A stretch of 64,000 nt of DNA, from contig SSNU01000038.1 in NCBI GenBank assembly GCA_012064415.1, forward strand, positions 161,630 through 225,629, in the 5' to 3' direction. The first letter of the stretch is position 1. The number at the start of each line of letters is the position of its first letter. The translations under genes and the position numbers were made by a program. This document shows, piece by piece, positions 10,919-24,500 of this stretch. This stretch comes from Gyrodactylus bullatarudis. Lineage: Eukaryota > Platyhelminthes > Monogenea > Gyrodactylidea > Gyrodactylidae. The notes under the pieces were generated by a model that did no database searches, had not been told where the DNA came from, and worked only from the letters and a program-made list of their open reading frames with translations.

Positions 10919-13738
10919 TTATTTCAAAAATTCCGGCTCGACATTGTTTACGACACAAGCAATCTCATTGGCTAGTCTTTTGATAACAGAATCATTAGAG
11001 TATCTCCTATCATTGAGTACTGTTAATATCTATGACAAAAGAATAATTCGAAAGTAAAAATGAGAATGAAAAGCGGTTAGTACCTGATTAAAATTATTAA
11101 TTAGAGCAGGTCTATAGTTAAAATGCAAGAGCTTCGGCCAGAAAACCTTCTTGGGATGTTGTTTGGCTTGTAAAGATTTGATATTCTGCATAGTGGGCTC
11201 ATTATTTCCATAAGTGATAAAATTATTGACCAAAAGTACCAATAGGTTATGATTCTTCTTGACTGGTGGATGTAAGAATCGAATTGAAACTGAAATTAGA
11301 TCACTCACAAATTGAAATAATCTCATGAAGAATGTAAGCTGGTCATTTGATGGAGATTCGAAAAGAGAAAAACTAATATTTTTATTGAATAGAATGAGTC
11401 GATCAACGATGGGGGTGATGAATTGGTCGATACTCGTCTTGAAGGAAATTAATTCCGCGTGTGACTTGAAGAAAAAAAATTAGATATTGAAACAGTAATA
11501 CTTGATAATAGTATCAGTATATAGTAGCAGACATACCTGGATGTTTTCCAGCTTCTTTGAGAAAAAGTTGAAGAGACTAATATAGTCCAAATTTTCAGCG
11601 TTCTTAGTCAGTTGAAAACAATTGAATGGCTTCTGCTTGATCCAATCTGCAAGATTCAAATCTTCTCCTGAATAGAATGCCTGTAGTAGAGTAAGATTCT
11701 GTAATAAACTCTGGACTAAATTATCATCTTTGCATTCATCCAAGTGCGAGCCTTCAAGATTCTTAAGATGTAAAATTTGTAGCATAACGCCTGCTTTATC
11801 TCTATAACAATTGTAGAAAGATAATTCTACTTGCAAGTAGATGTGAAATTCTGTGTGAATTTTATGATTGAACTTACATTAGATTCCATGTAAAATGATT
11901 AATAATTTCATCTACATGGTCTAGAACTAGAGAGAGAAATTTGCCATCCATATTCTGAGATTTCTCTGAAATAATCAGTTTGGCCATATTTTCATAGGCA
12001 AAATTTCCATAAGTGCAGTTAACAAAAGAATTGATACTTTCACTTCTCTTATCGAAAATTCCTTGTAAGCAAGTGATGAGAAATTCACCAACGTCAACGG
12101 GTAAATTGCTACAATCAAAAAATGTCTCAAGGAATCTTTTGACTTCATTCTCATTCGAGTTTGAGCTCAAATCTCCCACATATAAATGCAGTTCTTTTCC
12201 TAGGGATCTGGGATAATAATTATTCTTGATTAGGTAACAGTAGAGATGCATAAGATTGATTTTGTGCTCTTCCATGAGGAATGAAATAATCAACTTGTCC
12301 TTTCCATTTGTCTCCTTGATGTAAAAATCCAATTTTTTTATGTACTGAGTGATTTTGTCATAGTTGGTGTCCTCATTCAAGAGACAAGTTGATAAAATGA
12401 ATGATATACTGAGAGATAAGTTTGATGCACGGCCAATATCCCACTCAGTACTGAACGAGTTTAAATTACCTGTCCAGGATTCCAATTGTTCCGTAATGTA
12501 ATTTATCTTTATTTTTAAAATGGAAAATTAAACATTGATCTCAATTATTTTTTTGATTCACACCAAGAACATAAAGAGTAGGATCGGAAATGACTCACCA
12601 TTTTGTCAATTGAACTCGAAGACGATAGAGCTGAGATAATTTTTGAGTATATTATAAATAATAACTGTATTGATTTCTTGGTCAGACTATGGAAATCTGG
12701 TTTAAAGCTGAAGAAAAAGATGATGACAAATAGTTAATTTTTATCTTGTACAACTACTAACTTGGATATGAAATCATCCAATTTTCGTTCTGCAACATCT
12801 AAGAACTGAGTGAAATAATTCAAAACAATATTGACAATTTCAACGTCATAAAATCTGTTCTCGATATAATCGCTGAGAGATTTTATGTCGAGTTTAATGG
12901 AAATGTCTGAGATGTTCCTGATGAAAAATAGACAGAATAAGCGAAAAATTTCTTGGTTATAGGTGCCTTCATTGAATGTAAAAAAATAAGTCAAATTTTC
13001 CACAAGTAATTCACTATCAAATGTGTTATCATTCAGAAATGTCATCCTGAACAGCCAAATTTGAATGGATTGAGGAATATTAACCTGATCTTCGATGATT
13101 TTTTTGATTTCAACCAGAAATTTACAATAAATGTTGCAGAACTTGGAGTCTTGAGGCAAATAAACGAAATGAAAATGCGTCTCATTGAATATGGGACTTT
13201 TAGTAAATCGCTTGAAATTTTTTCTTGTTGCCGTCAAAAAGTATTTGTGTATTCTCAAGAGTAGATCAGTTTTATTTTCATTGAGGTTTAACAAAATACA
13301 TATTTTATCCGTTGAGCAACGACTTGCACAGAAATCTTGTATAATTGAACTAGTCAGATATTCTTCGAAAAAGTCATAAGTCGACACCCGCAGATCATAA
13401 TAACGTGGTTTTATATTGGAATTACTTTTGAGAATATTCAATAAGAGAAAAAGGCATATTTTTTTCTTTAAAACCTGCTGTTTTGAGGAGCAAATAATCA
13501 AAGTTTTAATGAGTAAATCGATCCATACACAGCTCACATTAAGTTTATTAATATTGATCAAGTAATCAACCAACTCCTGTTCTTCATTATAAGAATTGAA
13601 GAGTTTAGAAATGAAATAATTTGGCAATTCCTCTTGTTTAACGTTTATTTTTATAGAATTTAATTCAAATATAGGGCAATTGTTGTCTGTTACTCGAGAG
13701 AATTCCTCAAAAATGGGGGAAGGACAAAAATCAGACAT
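10919..13738 (-). CDS. Unrecognised 829-residue helical protein, seven exons
   Basis: Not recognised. Exons are 13738-12762, 12707-12599, 12506-11878, 11850-11831, 11799-11537, 11464-11084 and 11029-10919; they sum to 830 codons including the stop, with no stop inside. Introns are 54, 92, 27, 31, 72 and 54 nt. The 20-nt exon flanked by 27- and 31-nt introns is forced by the frame: it joins TWNLIISHLLA to NKAGVMLQILHL. The protein is rich in Leu, Ile, Phe and Asn and looks all-helical, like a HEAT/ARM-type scaffold, without signal peptide or catalytic motif. It begins MSDFCPSPIFEEFSR and ends NNVEPEFLK. I considered large DNA-repair scaffolds and Lines but could not line up any conserved block. 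Its start is 98 bp from RBM42, divergent. Confidence 0.75.
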
Positions 13739-13836
13739 TCAAATGTAAAATTTTGTTTTGTTAGTTGAAATATGCTCCAACTTTTCAAGATAAAAATTTG
13801 TTTTTATTCATTCTACATTCTGAATTTTGTTCTAAA
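13739..13836. promoter_or_regulatory. Very short divergent promoter interval, unknown gene / RBM42
   Basis: Only 98 bp separate the two ATGs, so the start sites and 5'UTRs of both genes are packed into less than 100 bp. Inferred from position. Confidence 0.45.
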
Positions 13837-14856
13837 ATGACAACCAATAATAAGCGTAAACTAATACAGGATGAAATGTCAAGGTAATTTTTTCATCTTT
13901 AATGTCCAAATAGATTCGAAGCTGAAATATATAATACAATCGCAGAGTCAGCCAGAACGAGTACAAACATATTTCAACCTGGATTTATAAATACAACTCT
14001 TAATAAAAGTCTCATGTCACAAAATCCTTCTACAACAACTTATTCCAGTAATCAGACGACAATTAGTTCTGAATCCAAAAAAGTTTTTGCTGCACCTGCG
14101 GTTATTGAACATAAGCTTGATGAGTTCGGAGACGTTGATGATGATGTTACAAGGGCACTTTTGGCAGCCGCTGCTGGTGTCACGTATTCTGACAATAAGA
14201 AATCTGGTCAATCGAAAAAAAGTAAAAATAGTCACCATAACACTTCAATTCCAAAACCAACAATAGAGGCAGATCCAACACCTCCCACAGTATCATCTCA
14301 ACCAAAAATGCATTCTGTACAGCCAGCTTATATCACTCCCTTGCCAAATTTGAATCAGCCCCCTCCTATGATCCCGAATACAACTTCAGTTGCTTCTTCC
14401 ACCATGTCTGTGGATTTTGCTAGATTACAGGCTAAAAATAGTTCTAGAGTGGAAGAGGAGCAGTATCCTAAAAAGAAGAAAAAATTCCTCAGAACAGCTG
14501 CAGGGAAAGTATGGAACGACGAATCTCTCAATGATTGGGATCCGAATGATTTCAGAATATTTTGTGGAGACTTGGGTCCTGAGGTAACTGATGAAACATT
14601 AATTAAGACTTTTAATCGCTTTGCTTCTTTCAAAAGAGCCAAGGTCATTCGAGATAAAAGATCGAACAAGTCAAAAGGATATGGTTTTGTGAGTTTTGAT
14701 GATCCAGAAGATTTCACTAGAGCCATGCGAGAAGTAAATGGAAAGTATGTTGGATCTCGACCGATCAAATTGCGCAGAAGTGATTGGAAATCTCGTCTCC
14801 TTGATACTCATAAAAAGAAGGAGAAAGAAAAGAAGAAATTAGGTGTCATATTGTAA
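13837..14856 (+). CDS. RBM42: RNA-binding protein 42
   Basis: RBM42 is a single-RRM protein linked to mRNA regulation, splicing and stress granules. Exons are 13837-13883 and 13914-14856 across a 30-nt intron, 329 residues. The short first exon encodes MTTNNKRKLIQDEMSR and runs into FEAEIYNTIAE, which fits the family's conserved N-terminal MEAEMALFEQE helix and decides for this start over the ATG at 14014. A Pro/Ser-rich linker follows. The C-terminal third is diagnostic: RTAAGKVWNDESLNDWDPND, then RNP2 (RIFCGDLG), RNP1 (KGYGFVSF), then MREVNGKYVGSRPIKLR and a Lys-rich end (KEKEKKKLGVIL). It is shorter than human RBM42 because the proline-rich middle is reduced. Confidence 0.96.
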
Positions 14857-14897
14857 GATCAAGCTGCTTTGAAATTTTACTATAAAAAATCTTTATT

Positions 14898-14903
14898 AAT
14901 AAA
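14898..14903 (+). terminator. Poly(A) signal of RBM42, overlapping the TMEM18 3' end
   Basis: AATAAA 41 bp after the RBM42 stop. The opposite strand also carries AATAAA nearby, 30-40 bp after the TMEM18 stop at 14931, so the two convergent 3'UTRs probably overlap. Confidence 0.6.
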
Positions 14904-14930
14904 TTATAAAACCAAATAAAAAATTATTTT

Positions 14931-15360
14931 TCAAGTATTCTTCTTATCCTTGATTCGCTCGATTTGCTTGCTTTTCTCCTGAAGCATTCCAAAACTGTTT
15001 ACCAGTAGCAGTACTACGATAATCAATGACAGAATAATTAATTCCATTGTTATTGTTACCATGAAAAAATATCCTTGGGAGTCAAAGTACTGGACATTTG
15101 AAAATATTCTGTAATAATTTGTGATTTTAACCTACTCAGAATTTCGAGCTATTATTTCATTTATCCCTTCACTAAAATAGACAGTTATACAAAATAGACA
15201 CAGGATTACGAATAGAAAAAGTTCATTTTTTCTCAACCAGACTATTGTTCCGAATATGAAGAGATAAATAAGAAATAAGCCATAAATCCAAGACTCATTG
15301 AGTATTTCTGAAATAAATTTATGCAAAATAACCTTTGGCAATATCAAATTCGATGTTCAT
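14931..15360 (-). CDS. TMEM18: Transmembrane protein 18
   Basis: TMEM18 is a small nuclear-envelope membrane protein with three spans, whose gene lies near a human obesity locus. Exons are 15360-15333, 15307-15136 and 15108-14931, with 25- and 27-nt introns, 125 residues. The start MNIEFDIAKEILNESW corresponds to the human segment before the first span. The conserved core is VYFSEGINEIIARNSEIFSN followed by VQYFDSQGYF, matching human [26 protein letters not shown] across the second intron. Hydrophobic segments lie near residues 17-35, 42-58 and 87-107. The end is basic (KSKQIERIKDKKNT), as in the family. The stop is only 75 bp from that of convergent RBM42. Confidence 0.93.
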
Positions 15361-15539
15361 TTCAAATTCCTCAGGAATTAAAACAAATGTAATTTATCGA
15401 TTTAAAATATTAGCCCCGCTGCATATGAAAAACCAAAAATTCAAGAAATAGAAGGCAAGTATAAGAACGTAGACTTTCATGGAAATGTTTCCATATTGAA
15501 TTGGCAGAGATATAGTTTCAAACTTTTATATAAATCCAA
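15361..15539. promoter_or_regulatory. Divergent promoter interval TMEM18 / CTDSP-like
   Basis: These 179 bp lie between divergent ATGs. AT-rich, with no open frame. Role inferred from position. Confidence 0.4.
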
Positions 15540-18500
15540 ATGGCTGCTGATGAGAAAACTCGTAAGTCAATGTTTGTCTATATTCATTAAATATTATAGC
15601 GGATGATATCAAAAAGAGAAACTCATCAATTTGTTCTCTTGATGAAGTATCGATAGCTGATCATGAAAAGGCTATTCTCTCACCTAGACCTGTGCCATTC
15701 GAACCAGAATCTCTTACGGGACCATATCTTGCTGCTCTTGAAAGAGGAAACCAAAGTCGTTCTCATTCATTGCGTTCTAGCTTAAATTCCCTTCCTTCCA
15801 AGAATAGCCAAATCAGAGGTCTTGATTCTAGCCAGGGAAAGTTATCGAATGATCCTAGGCTGGATTTAATCAGGGAAAAATCAAAGAATAATGCCAACCG
15901 AAAAACCTCTTTCAAAAGTTGGAAGTATCTTTGTTGTGTTTCAGATCGAGGGGTGAATGAAGAGAAAATCGACAAATCTAAGCCCCTAACCAAGCAGACA
16001 AGCGTACGAAACTCTATCGTCAGCTCTTGGACTAAAAACTTTGGTCGAAAGACATCTTTGAAAACTTCAACAGACGCTCACATATGCAGTGACCAGGATA
16101 AGAAAATTAGTGTTGTAGATCCAAATAATAATGCAATAACCCCAACACTGGAGTATAATCTTGAGGCGAATAAAGGCGAAAATTCCAATGTCAAAAAAGC
16201 TGCTCCTATTATTAATGAAAAGAAAGATATCCGAAACGATACCAACTCAGACATTAGTGATGAAATCAGCTCTGATGATTATCCCACAGCTCTTGTAAGT
16301 ATTTCTATTTGATTTTATATCCTATCAATCATGGAGTACTCTTTCAATAATAGCATATCCCATGTCTATCTTTTATCATACATATTTATTTTTGTACCTG
16401 GATCTATTTATTTATTTACTTAGATATTTGAAATCAATTCTTTACAATTTAAAATCATTCAATATTTTTTTTACTTAGGAGGAATGCAATAATTTTAGTT
16501 CCAGCTTAGAAATATATTATATACATATATCAATTACACAAGTTATAATTACTAATTTGACTTGCTTCTACTCTTACTTCTACTTCTTCTTACTGTGAAT
16601 AAATATCTCAATGTTTCTGCATTTACATTTTCATTTCAATCTGAATAAACGAGAAAGACAAAGATTGAGAGATGCATCAATGAAAACAACAAGAAAATCA
16701 ACAGAAAAGAAGAAAAAAATGAAAACCGAAATTCATTTTTTTCATCTACGAGAATTCATTCAACTTTTTTCTTGAACGAAAAATAAAATTCATCCTTGAG
16801 ACAGAAAAGAAAATTGAGAAATGTCTTGTTATTTTTTGTTCCTTTCCATTAAAATTTTTGTGCAGAAAAATTAACTGAAGAGGGAGTTTTCTTCTTATCA
16901 AATACATGCATAAACTAGTGTGAAAAATTATTGCAGAAATAAATAAAATTAATTAATAACCAAGGTGATTTACCATTTACCCTTGAATTGAGTTGTAAGA
17001 CAAAGGGGGAAGGGATAGTTGAAGAAAAAAATTTGTAAAAAGAATTTCAACTGCACATGAAATTTCCCTGAATTTTGTGAAAAATTATTTTAGAGACTAA
17101 TAATTGATTATAATTTCCAATTGAACTAATACTATATGGAGAGTTTTGGTGTTTTTTTCAGCTTAAATTTATTCTAATTTTCTTCAACTTTTACCATTCC
17201 TTTCATAATTTGTAAATTATTATTTTCATTCATCTTTTAACTTTTATCATCATCAAAGAGACACTACTGATGAACCTTTCAGAAATGTACATTTGGTGTT
17301 AATATATCCTTTTTCTACTTTTCCAATTATGATTTTATGTGGATTTTCGGACGTACTTGATAATTTACGTGAATATTTCTATCGTAATAATACTATATGT
17401 ATTCAAAATTACTTAATTCTTTCTTCTGTGCAATTATTCGCTATGAGATATATTTCATCTTATTCTCATAACACTGATCTGTGTAAAATGAAATTCTATT
17501 TGACATAGCATGTAGCAAAAATTGGGAAACCCAACTAAATCAAATAATTTTTAATCGACTACATTTTGTTCCTGATATATTTTATTGATAAGTTAATGTT
17601 AAAGAATATAAGAGTCATGAGTGGAAATAGAAATATAAAGTAAGCTGAAAAAACACCAAAAACTCTTCAATAAATAGCAACAGTGAAGAGAAAAAGGTGA
17701 AAAAGCTCACATAGGCCACGGTAGTTGAAGATTAAACGAATAGTTCTTTTGAACACAATTTTATTTTTCAACTACCGTGGCCTATGTGAGCTTTTTCACC
17801 TTTTTCTCTTCACTGTTGCTATTTATTGAAGAGTTTTTGGTGTTTTTTCAGCTTACTTTATATTTCTATTTCCACTCATGACTCTTATATTCTTTAACAT
17901 TTACTATTTCTTTCAAAATTTGTAAATTATTATTTTTCATTCAAATTTAACTTTTATTATTGATAAGTTGTTCAAAAATAGTAATTCAGTAATTTCTCAT
18001 AATGAAATTCATTGAAAAATTTTGGCGCAAATTCAAAAATTGAGATTTTTCTCGCTGTTTGATCCTCTTCAAAATTAGTGTTGATAAAATCACGTCAAAA
18101 AATTTGCCTTTCTCTAATAATCACCATCAAAAAAGGGTTAGTAACTCAATTTAATTCAAAAGTATTTTTGATTGAAATTAGAACATTATTGGTGTTTTTT
18201 TGCTTTAAAGATTCCTAAGGAGAAGTATGTATATTAACTCTTGGTTTTTTCCAGGTCCTTTCATTTAACTTAAATACTCATGCAAAAAAATAGGTAGCAA
18301 TAAAATTTGGAGGGCTGGTAGAGTTGGGTATGAATGACCACAAAGAGCTTCGACCTATAAATTCCGAGATATTCTCTATAATAAAGTGAATTTTGTTCGA
18401 AAATTGAAAAATTTATAAGCTTTTTTTCAGTTTCTTACCTATGGCCCAGAAAAATTTCCTTCCAATATTATATGGTTATGTAGTTGAAGTTTATTTCGAT

Positions 18501-21500
18501 GCTTTTAAAATTTCAAAAAAGACTTTTAAATGGATGGAAATGCGTACGATTTTACGGATTTTTAAAAATTTACAATTTGTAGTGGGAATGAACTTGGCAA
18601 ATATTTTGATTCATATTCTTTCACTCTCAAGTTTCTGTTCAAGATTTTCTTCTCTTTACAATACAGTTCCCACACTACTCTTAATCCAACGACTTTTTTT
18701 TGTCTTTCTCAGTCCGTTCTGTTTTAATTCTGATTTATTATCCATAATTTTAATCTTGATTGCATTGATCCATTTGTTATTCTAGCTATTGAAAGATTAA
18801 GATTTTAATCATAAAATAAAAATATTCTTCAAAAATCAATAATTCTCCATTTCTGCAAAGGATTTTTCATGTTCATTTGAGTGGAAATGAATTAGAGCCA
18901 AATCTCATACCAATAGTTTCTTGCTCATAAAATATTTCCCCATACATTCATTCTATAGAGTAATTTCATGTAGTTATATCAAATTACCCCCCCTTTCTGT
19001 AGTACTTTATTTATTTACAGTTTTTCATTCACTTTTACATTGTATTATTATATCGTGTCAATGAATGAGTACTCCTACCCTAGACAAGATTATTACTAAA
19101 ATTATAATTCAGGAATTAGAATTAAAAATAATATTTAACTCACGGCGAGGACATATGAATGCGTTTGATCCTCATTATTACCCGGCAGTAGAACACTGGC
19201 CTTATGGTATTTACTAACAGTTTAGATTCTTAGGTATCAGGACGAAATGCATCTCAACCTAGAGTGATGAGATAATCTTCATCAAGTTGAATAAATCTCA
19301 AGGGTAATTTTTAATTACATGAGTAATATCTAAAATAAATTTTACAACTTTGTCAAAATTTTAGCCTAATGAACTGATTGCATTAAGCTAATTAAGATAA
19401 TTTTTTTTCGAATTTCATCACATCGAGTGAATCAATTGAACATAAAAAGTATAAATTTATCTTTTACATAACCATAAAATATAGAATTCATTATATAATT
19501 ACAGTTATAAATAATTCTACAGTCAATCATTGAGATAATTAAAGAAATAATTTAATCAAAAATCGAAAGGTATATATACGCAATAATTTAGGGCCCTTCT
19601 CGTTCTCTTATTTTCCTAATGAGCCTAGACTCTTTTAATAATATTCACTCAAATAATTTGATTTAGTAATTTAAAAAGTATTTTTTATTACGGTAAAATG
19701 CACGAATTTGAGGCAAACACTTCTTACTGAACTGATTATGACATACATCTAGGGTGAAGTCTGACATGCTGACCAAAAATCTGGTAATCATTTTGAATAT
19801 AAAAGTAAAATGCGATCACAAAAAGGATCCAAAGTTTATATTTTTCCTTAAAATAATGTTCTTCCTGATTTTGTAAAATTAATAGATAGTTGTCATAACT
19901 TTTTACTGTTTTGAGATATGAAGATGATTCTCTCCAAGTTTTCTTCATCTCAAATATACGAAGAGATTGATAATTTATTAATTAATAACGAGTAATTAAG
20001 CTTTTATTTCACCAGTTCTCATCAGACTCTTGACATTTATACATACAATAATGAAAAATAAAAAATCCTCTGATTGAACTAATGGGAATTGAAAGAATAT
20101 CACAGGGAGGAGGGGTAGGGTTTCACTCAGTCTCTTTGTCTTTTCTTGAGAAAGGGATCCAGTTGTAACTGCCCACTACATCTTTTTCTTTTGACTCCTC
20201 GTTTTTTAATTGCACACTTTTTTGATTCAGTGATAATTACAGGTCGGGTATCAATTGGATTATCAACTTCAGTTGACTTGTCTTGGATAGCATGATTGTT
20301 CTCATCTGTAGTTGTTGTAGGAACGCTTAACGGAAGCTCAGTGAATTGGGAATTTTTTTTAACTAATTGCTCCTAGGTTTCACTTGTAACTGTCTTTTGA
20401 GTGGAGCTAGCTGAAGGAGAATTGTTTAGCAAATTAGCAATTTTTTGAGCTTACTCTTTCCCCTTGATTTTTTTGTCTTTAAAGATCAAATGTCCTTCTA
20501 GACCCTAAAATAGGGATAGAAACATCATTTCAGCAAAAAATATGATCAACTTTATGATCGCATTTAGCTTCTATATTCAGCATGTCAAAATCAGCTTTGT
20601 AGAAAATTGTCGAAGATCAATATTGATAAGTTCTTTAAGGTATCGGATAATGGAGTATGCAATACTCAATAATAATTCTTCAAAACAACCTCTATCGTAA
20701 GCATCAAGGTTGGAAAATCTTTTAGTCTCTTCTATCAAACCTTCTTCAATTTGTATCATATGAATTATTAATTGATCAATTGATTGGCATATAATTGCTA
20801 ATAAATCTATGAAGAAATTAAACTTCATTACTGTTTATGAAAAGAGATTTTATACATTGTATTATTATCATTGCATCATGAAAATTGTCATTCACTAGAG
20901 AAAATAAAAATAAAAACATCATTTGGATTCATCCACAAATAAAAAGAAATAAGGGTATTTTTAATCTTTCTTTTCTCTTACCAGATACACTCATAATAAT
21001 TGTATCTATATTTTATTTTATAAATATATATAGATCTATATACAAATTTATACAAGATAATTAAATTCAATTTTATTATTCAAAATATCTCTTTCTTGTT
21101 TATTGTTCTGAATGAAATGTAAGAAGAATAAAATCTTTGAGTTGCTTCACTCCTTAATCTCCTTAATCCTCAACTCTTACATTAGTTTTCGTCATTGGCA
21201 ATATTCGTTACATTTTTCCTGGTCTCTACTCTCTTACTCTTTCACATTTTTATCTTATTCTTTTCTCTCTTCCAAGTAATAAATAGTTTTGCTTGGGTCG
21301 ATTTAATGCAATCTTGAAAAATAATATTCTTGTTTTTTCCTTTTGACAAGAGAAGAAATTTAAATAAAGCTAACTGATACATGAAGTTGGGAATTGAATA
21401 ATTTCACAAAATACTCAATTTTTCCATCAATTATTCGGATATGTTCAAGATTTTTTTGCCTACTTTAACCATTTGATGAAAATTTAAAAAAAAGTAAATT

Positions 21501-24500
21501 TTTCAAATTTCGATTTGGCGCGATCAGGATAATACCAAATTTTTTTGAATTCCCCTTGGTTCTAAAGGTTCACGACTTGTATCATAAACACGATGAATAT
21601 TCCAGGCCTAATTTATTCATTTTTACAATTTTCAAATAATTTGCTTGCTTCTTTCATAAAATATTGCCAAGGGTTCCATCTCGAATATATATATATTATA
21701 CCCTAGGTTATTTCTTGAAGAAACTGATGAGATTATCTAATTTTCAAATACGATCGTCCAACTCTAAATTATCTTAGATTATGAGCACAGTGAGGAACTT
21801 AATTTTGAGGAGTTTAAAGAAATATTATCAATTAGTTTCACTTCACCTTATTAATAAAATTGAGATGGTCTGATTGGTTTAATTCCTCTCAGAATTTAAT
21901 AAGGGATTTGAGTAGGCAGATGTATCTAGTACATCATTTTTCTCTCTCTACCCCGTTTCGTAATTACAAGTTTATGTTGCTCACACGATTTATTTGTGCT
22001 TCTCTAAAGATTAATCTCAACTTACTAGAATATTAAACAGAAAATTTGAAACTCAATAATTTAGCCTCGAGAAGCACTCAAATCTGATTGGTTTATAGAA
22101 AACAGCCCACAACTCAACATCATTTGCTCCAGTTTAACTGTAAACATCCTTCCATAATTGAATCAATTAGTAATTATAGAATAATAATGATTAAGAAATT
22201 GATCAATAAGCATTTAGGGTATGTTTATATTCAATGATGAATAAGCTTGATTAGAAAAACACTTTGGATTCACAGGTAACAAGTTTGAGATAATCGATTT
22301 ATCGTCATCTCATTATTAATGTAAAAAGTTTGTCATAATAATAAATTATAATAAGTATTCTCTAAAGAATTTTACCTTCTTTCCCATGAAACTAACAGCA
22401 ATGTTTATTCATAGTCATTCATATATAAATTTCATCTAATTTCGAGTATTCCAAAAGGAAGATAACTGTATTCGTTAGTCTCTAATTCCTCCTCCTCCGG
22501 AATATTTATTGATTCAAAATTATTCTGGAAATTCTTATTAAAAATAATCCTTCTCTTTTTAACATCTTCGTTTTTCGACAAACATTATCGCCCCGCTATC
22601 CAAATAAAATATTCCCCCGTTTTTTATTTGTAAAGCTGTATAATTCATCTCTTTTACTTATTCGAATGCAACTGTATTATTTAATTAAAAAATTGCTAGC
22701 CAGAGTAATATGTCAATATCACTATAAATTTGATTGGTAAATTTTTCCATTGGACCAATTTGTAAATAGAGAAATTCTTAATTTTACTCAAAAAAGCTCA
22801 ACAAAGACGAAGGTTCTTTCTATACTGTTTATCAACATTAATTACTGAGCAAAATGCTGTAATTTTTATTTTTTTCTAAAGAAAGATAAAATAGTGCCTA
22901 GCCAGGTATTGCGTCTTTACTAGAGAGAAACTCATAAGCTTACTTTTAGAAATTTCCAATGACAGGACTAAACTAAAATCTAGAGTCACAAATGAAACAT
23001 GAGACCAATACGATTTCAACTAAACATTTTATCCAGGCTTTTTCCTCTGAGTTTATACCCAAACATCTTATTTTTCTCCTTGAAATGATTTGATAGACCA
23101 TCTTTCGCCAATCAAAAGCTTAAGATTAAGCCTGAAATGAAGTTCTAATTTCTTTCAAAAACACTTGAAGTGATAAGATTTATCAGCATTTTATTTAAGA
23201 TTGAATTCAATCGATGATTGTTTTGCATTATATTGGAAAAAATAGCTCAACAATACAAATTTCAGATGCCACTCGAGAAATATTTTGCATACATTCTACT
23301 CCACATCCTACCTAGATTCAAAAACAACCAAAAATACTTCCCAAATATTATTCAGGCTCTTATTACTTTATGTTGGAGAACTTTATTCTTTGATAATCTG
23401 ATTAGAAAATTATTCAATTGTCCATGATTACGTTTATTGGATAAATTCAAAAATGACATTTAATCTCACTGTAATCTATATTAAATAAATAAATTTTAAA
23501 CGTTTAATAAGTCAAACCATGTCTCAAGTTCTGCAGAGAGAATTTCAATCTGTCACTCTAATTACGAAAAAAGCTTTATTTTCACACAAAAGAATTCAGT
23601 CTAGTTTGACTTATCGCATTTTTATTCTTTCTTTTTACCAAAATCCTTAATACTTGAAAATCTAAACTTGCCGCTCAATAAATTATTAAAGTGTTCTCTC
23701 ACCGCTATTATCCGCTGTATATTCTAATATTTTTATCATTCCTATTGATACATATAATGATCGTTATTTGACAAGAAAGTGTCTACAATTTTTCCGCAAA
23801 TAACGTGTGATTAAGTCCCTAACTAAATCCCAGACTTGAATATTAATATTTTTAGCTATTTAATTATCAGCAGGTTAATAATTCTCGTGTATATTTCTCT
23901 TTAAGAAACATGAATTTCCACCAAAATTTCTTGCCCTCATGCATACATTTTAGATTCAATTTGTTCAACAGATAACTAACACGTTTTTCAAAAGACACAC
24001 TGAAGGACAGTCTAATTCAAATACACTATATATACTTTTTCTTTTTCTAGTTACAATAGAAAGCAAGAGAACCTCTATTCATTCTACATTTATCCATCAC
24101 TTAATAATACAAATATGGTATTTTTCAAAGATAGAATACATTATTGAGAAAATGAAGTGGGTTAGAATATGATTCATAATCTCCTTCCTTACTAAAATCC
24201 ACGTCCTACATCTGTTTCTTAGATTCATTAAGATTCACTATATATTCTAAACAATTTCTACCAAATATATAAATCTATTAATACAGTATAGTACTGTATT
24301 TAAAAATTTTCTCTCTCTTATTACTGTTACCTGTTTTATTGATTGATTTTTTTCCTCGTCAATTCTAGTTTATAAAACAAGTCCTCCTGGTTGATTTACA
24401 GTATCATACTCTTACATTTATTATGAATAATACTTTTTCAATGATTGAAATACTGCTTTCTACTATAACTTAATCGCATATCATTTTAGCGACTCATAAT

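Noticed and set aside
10919..13738. Identity as MMS22L, Lines or another repair/segmentation scaffold
   Set aside because: None of the conserved blocks I could recall for those families aligns; left unnamed.
18441..18785. 114-codon frame on the plus strand in the 21-kb intron
   Set aside because: Low-complexity Phe/Leu/Ile content of AT-rich DNA, no motif, and no neighbouring coding or splice support.
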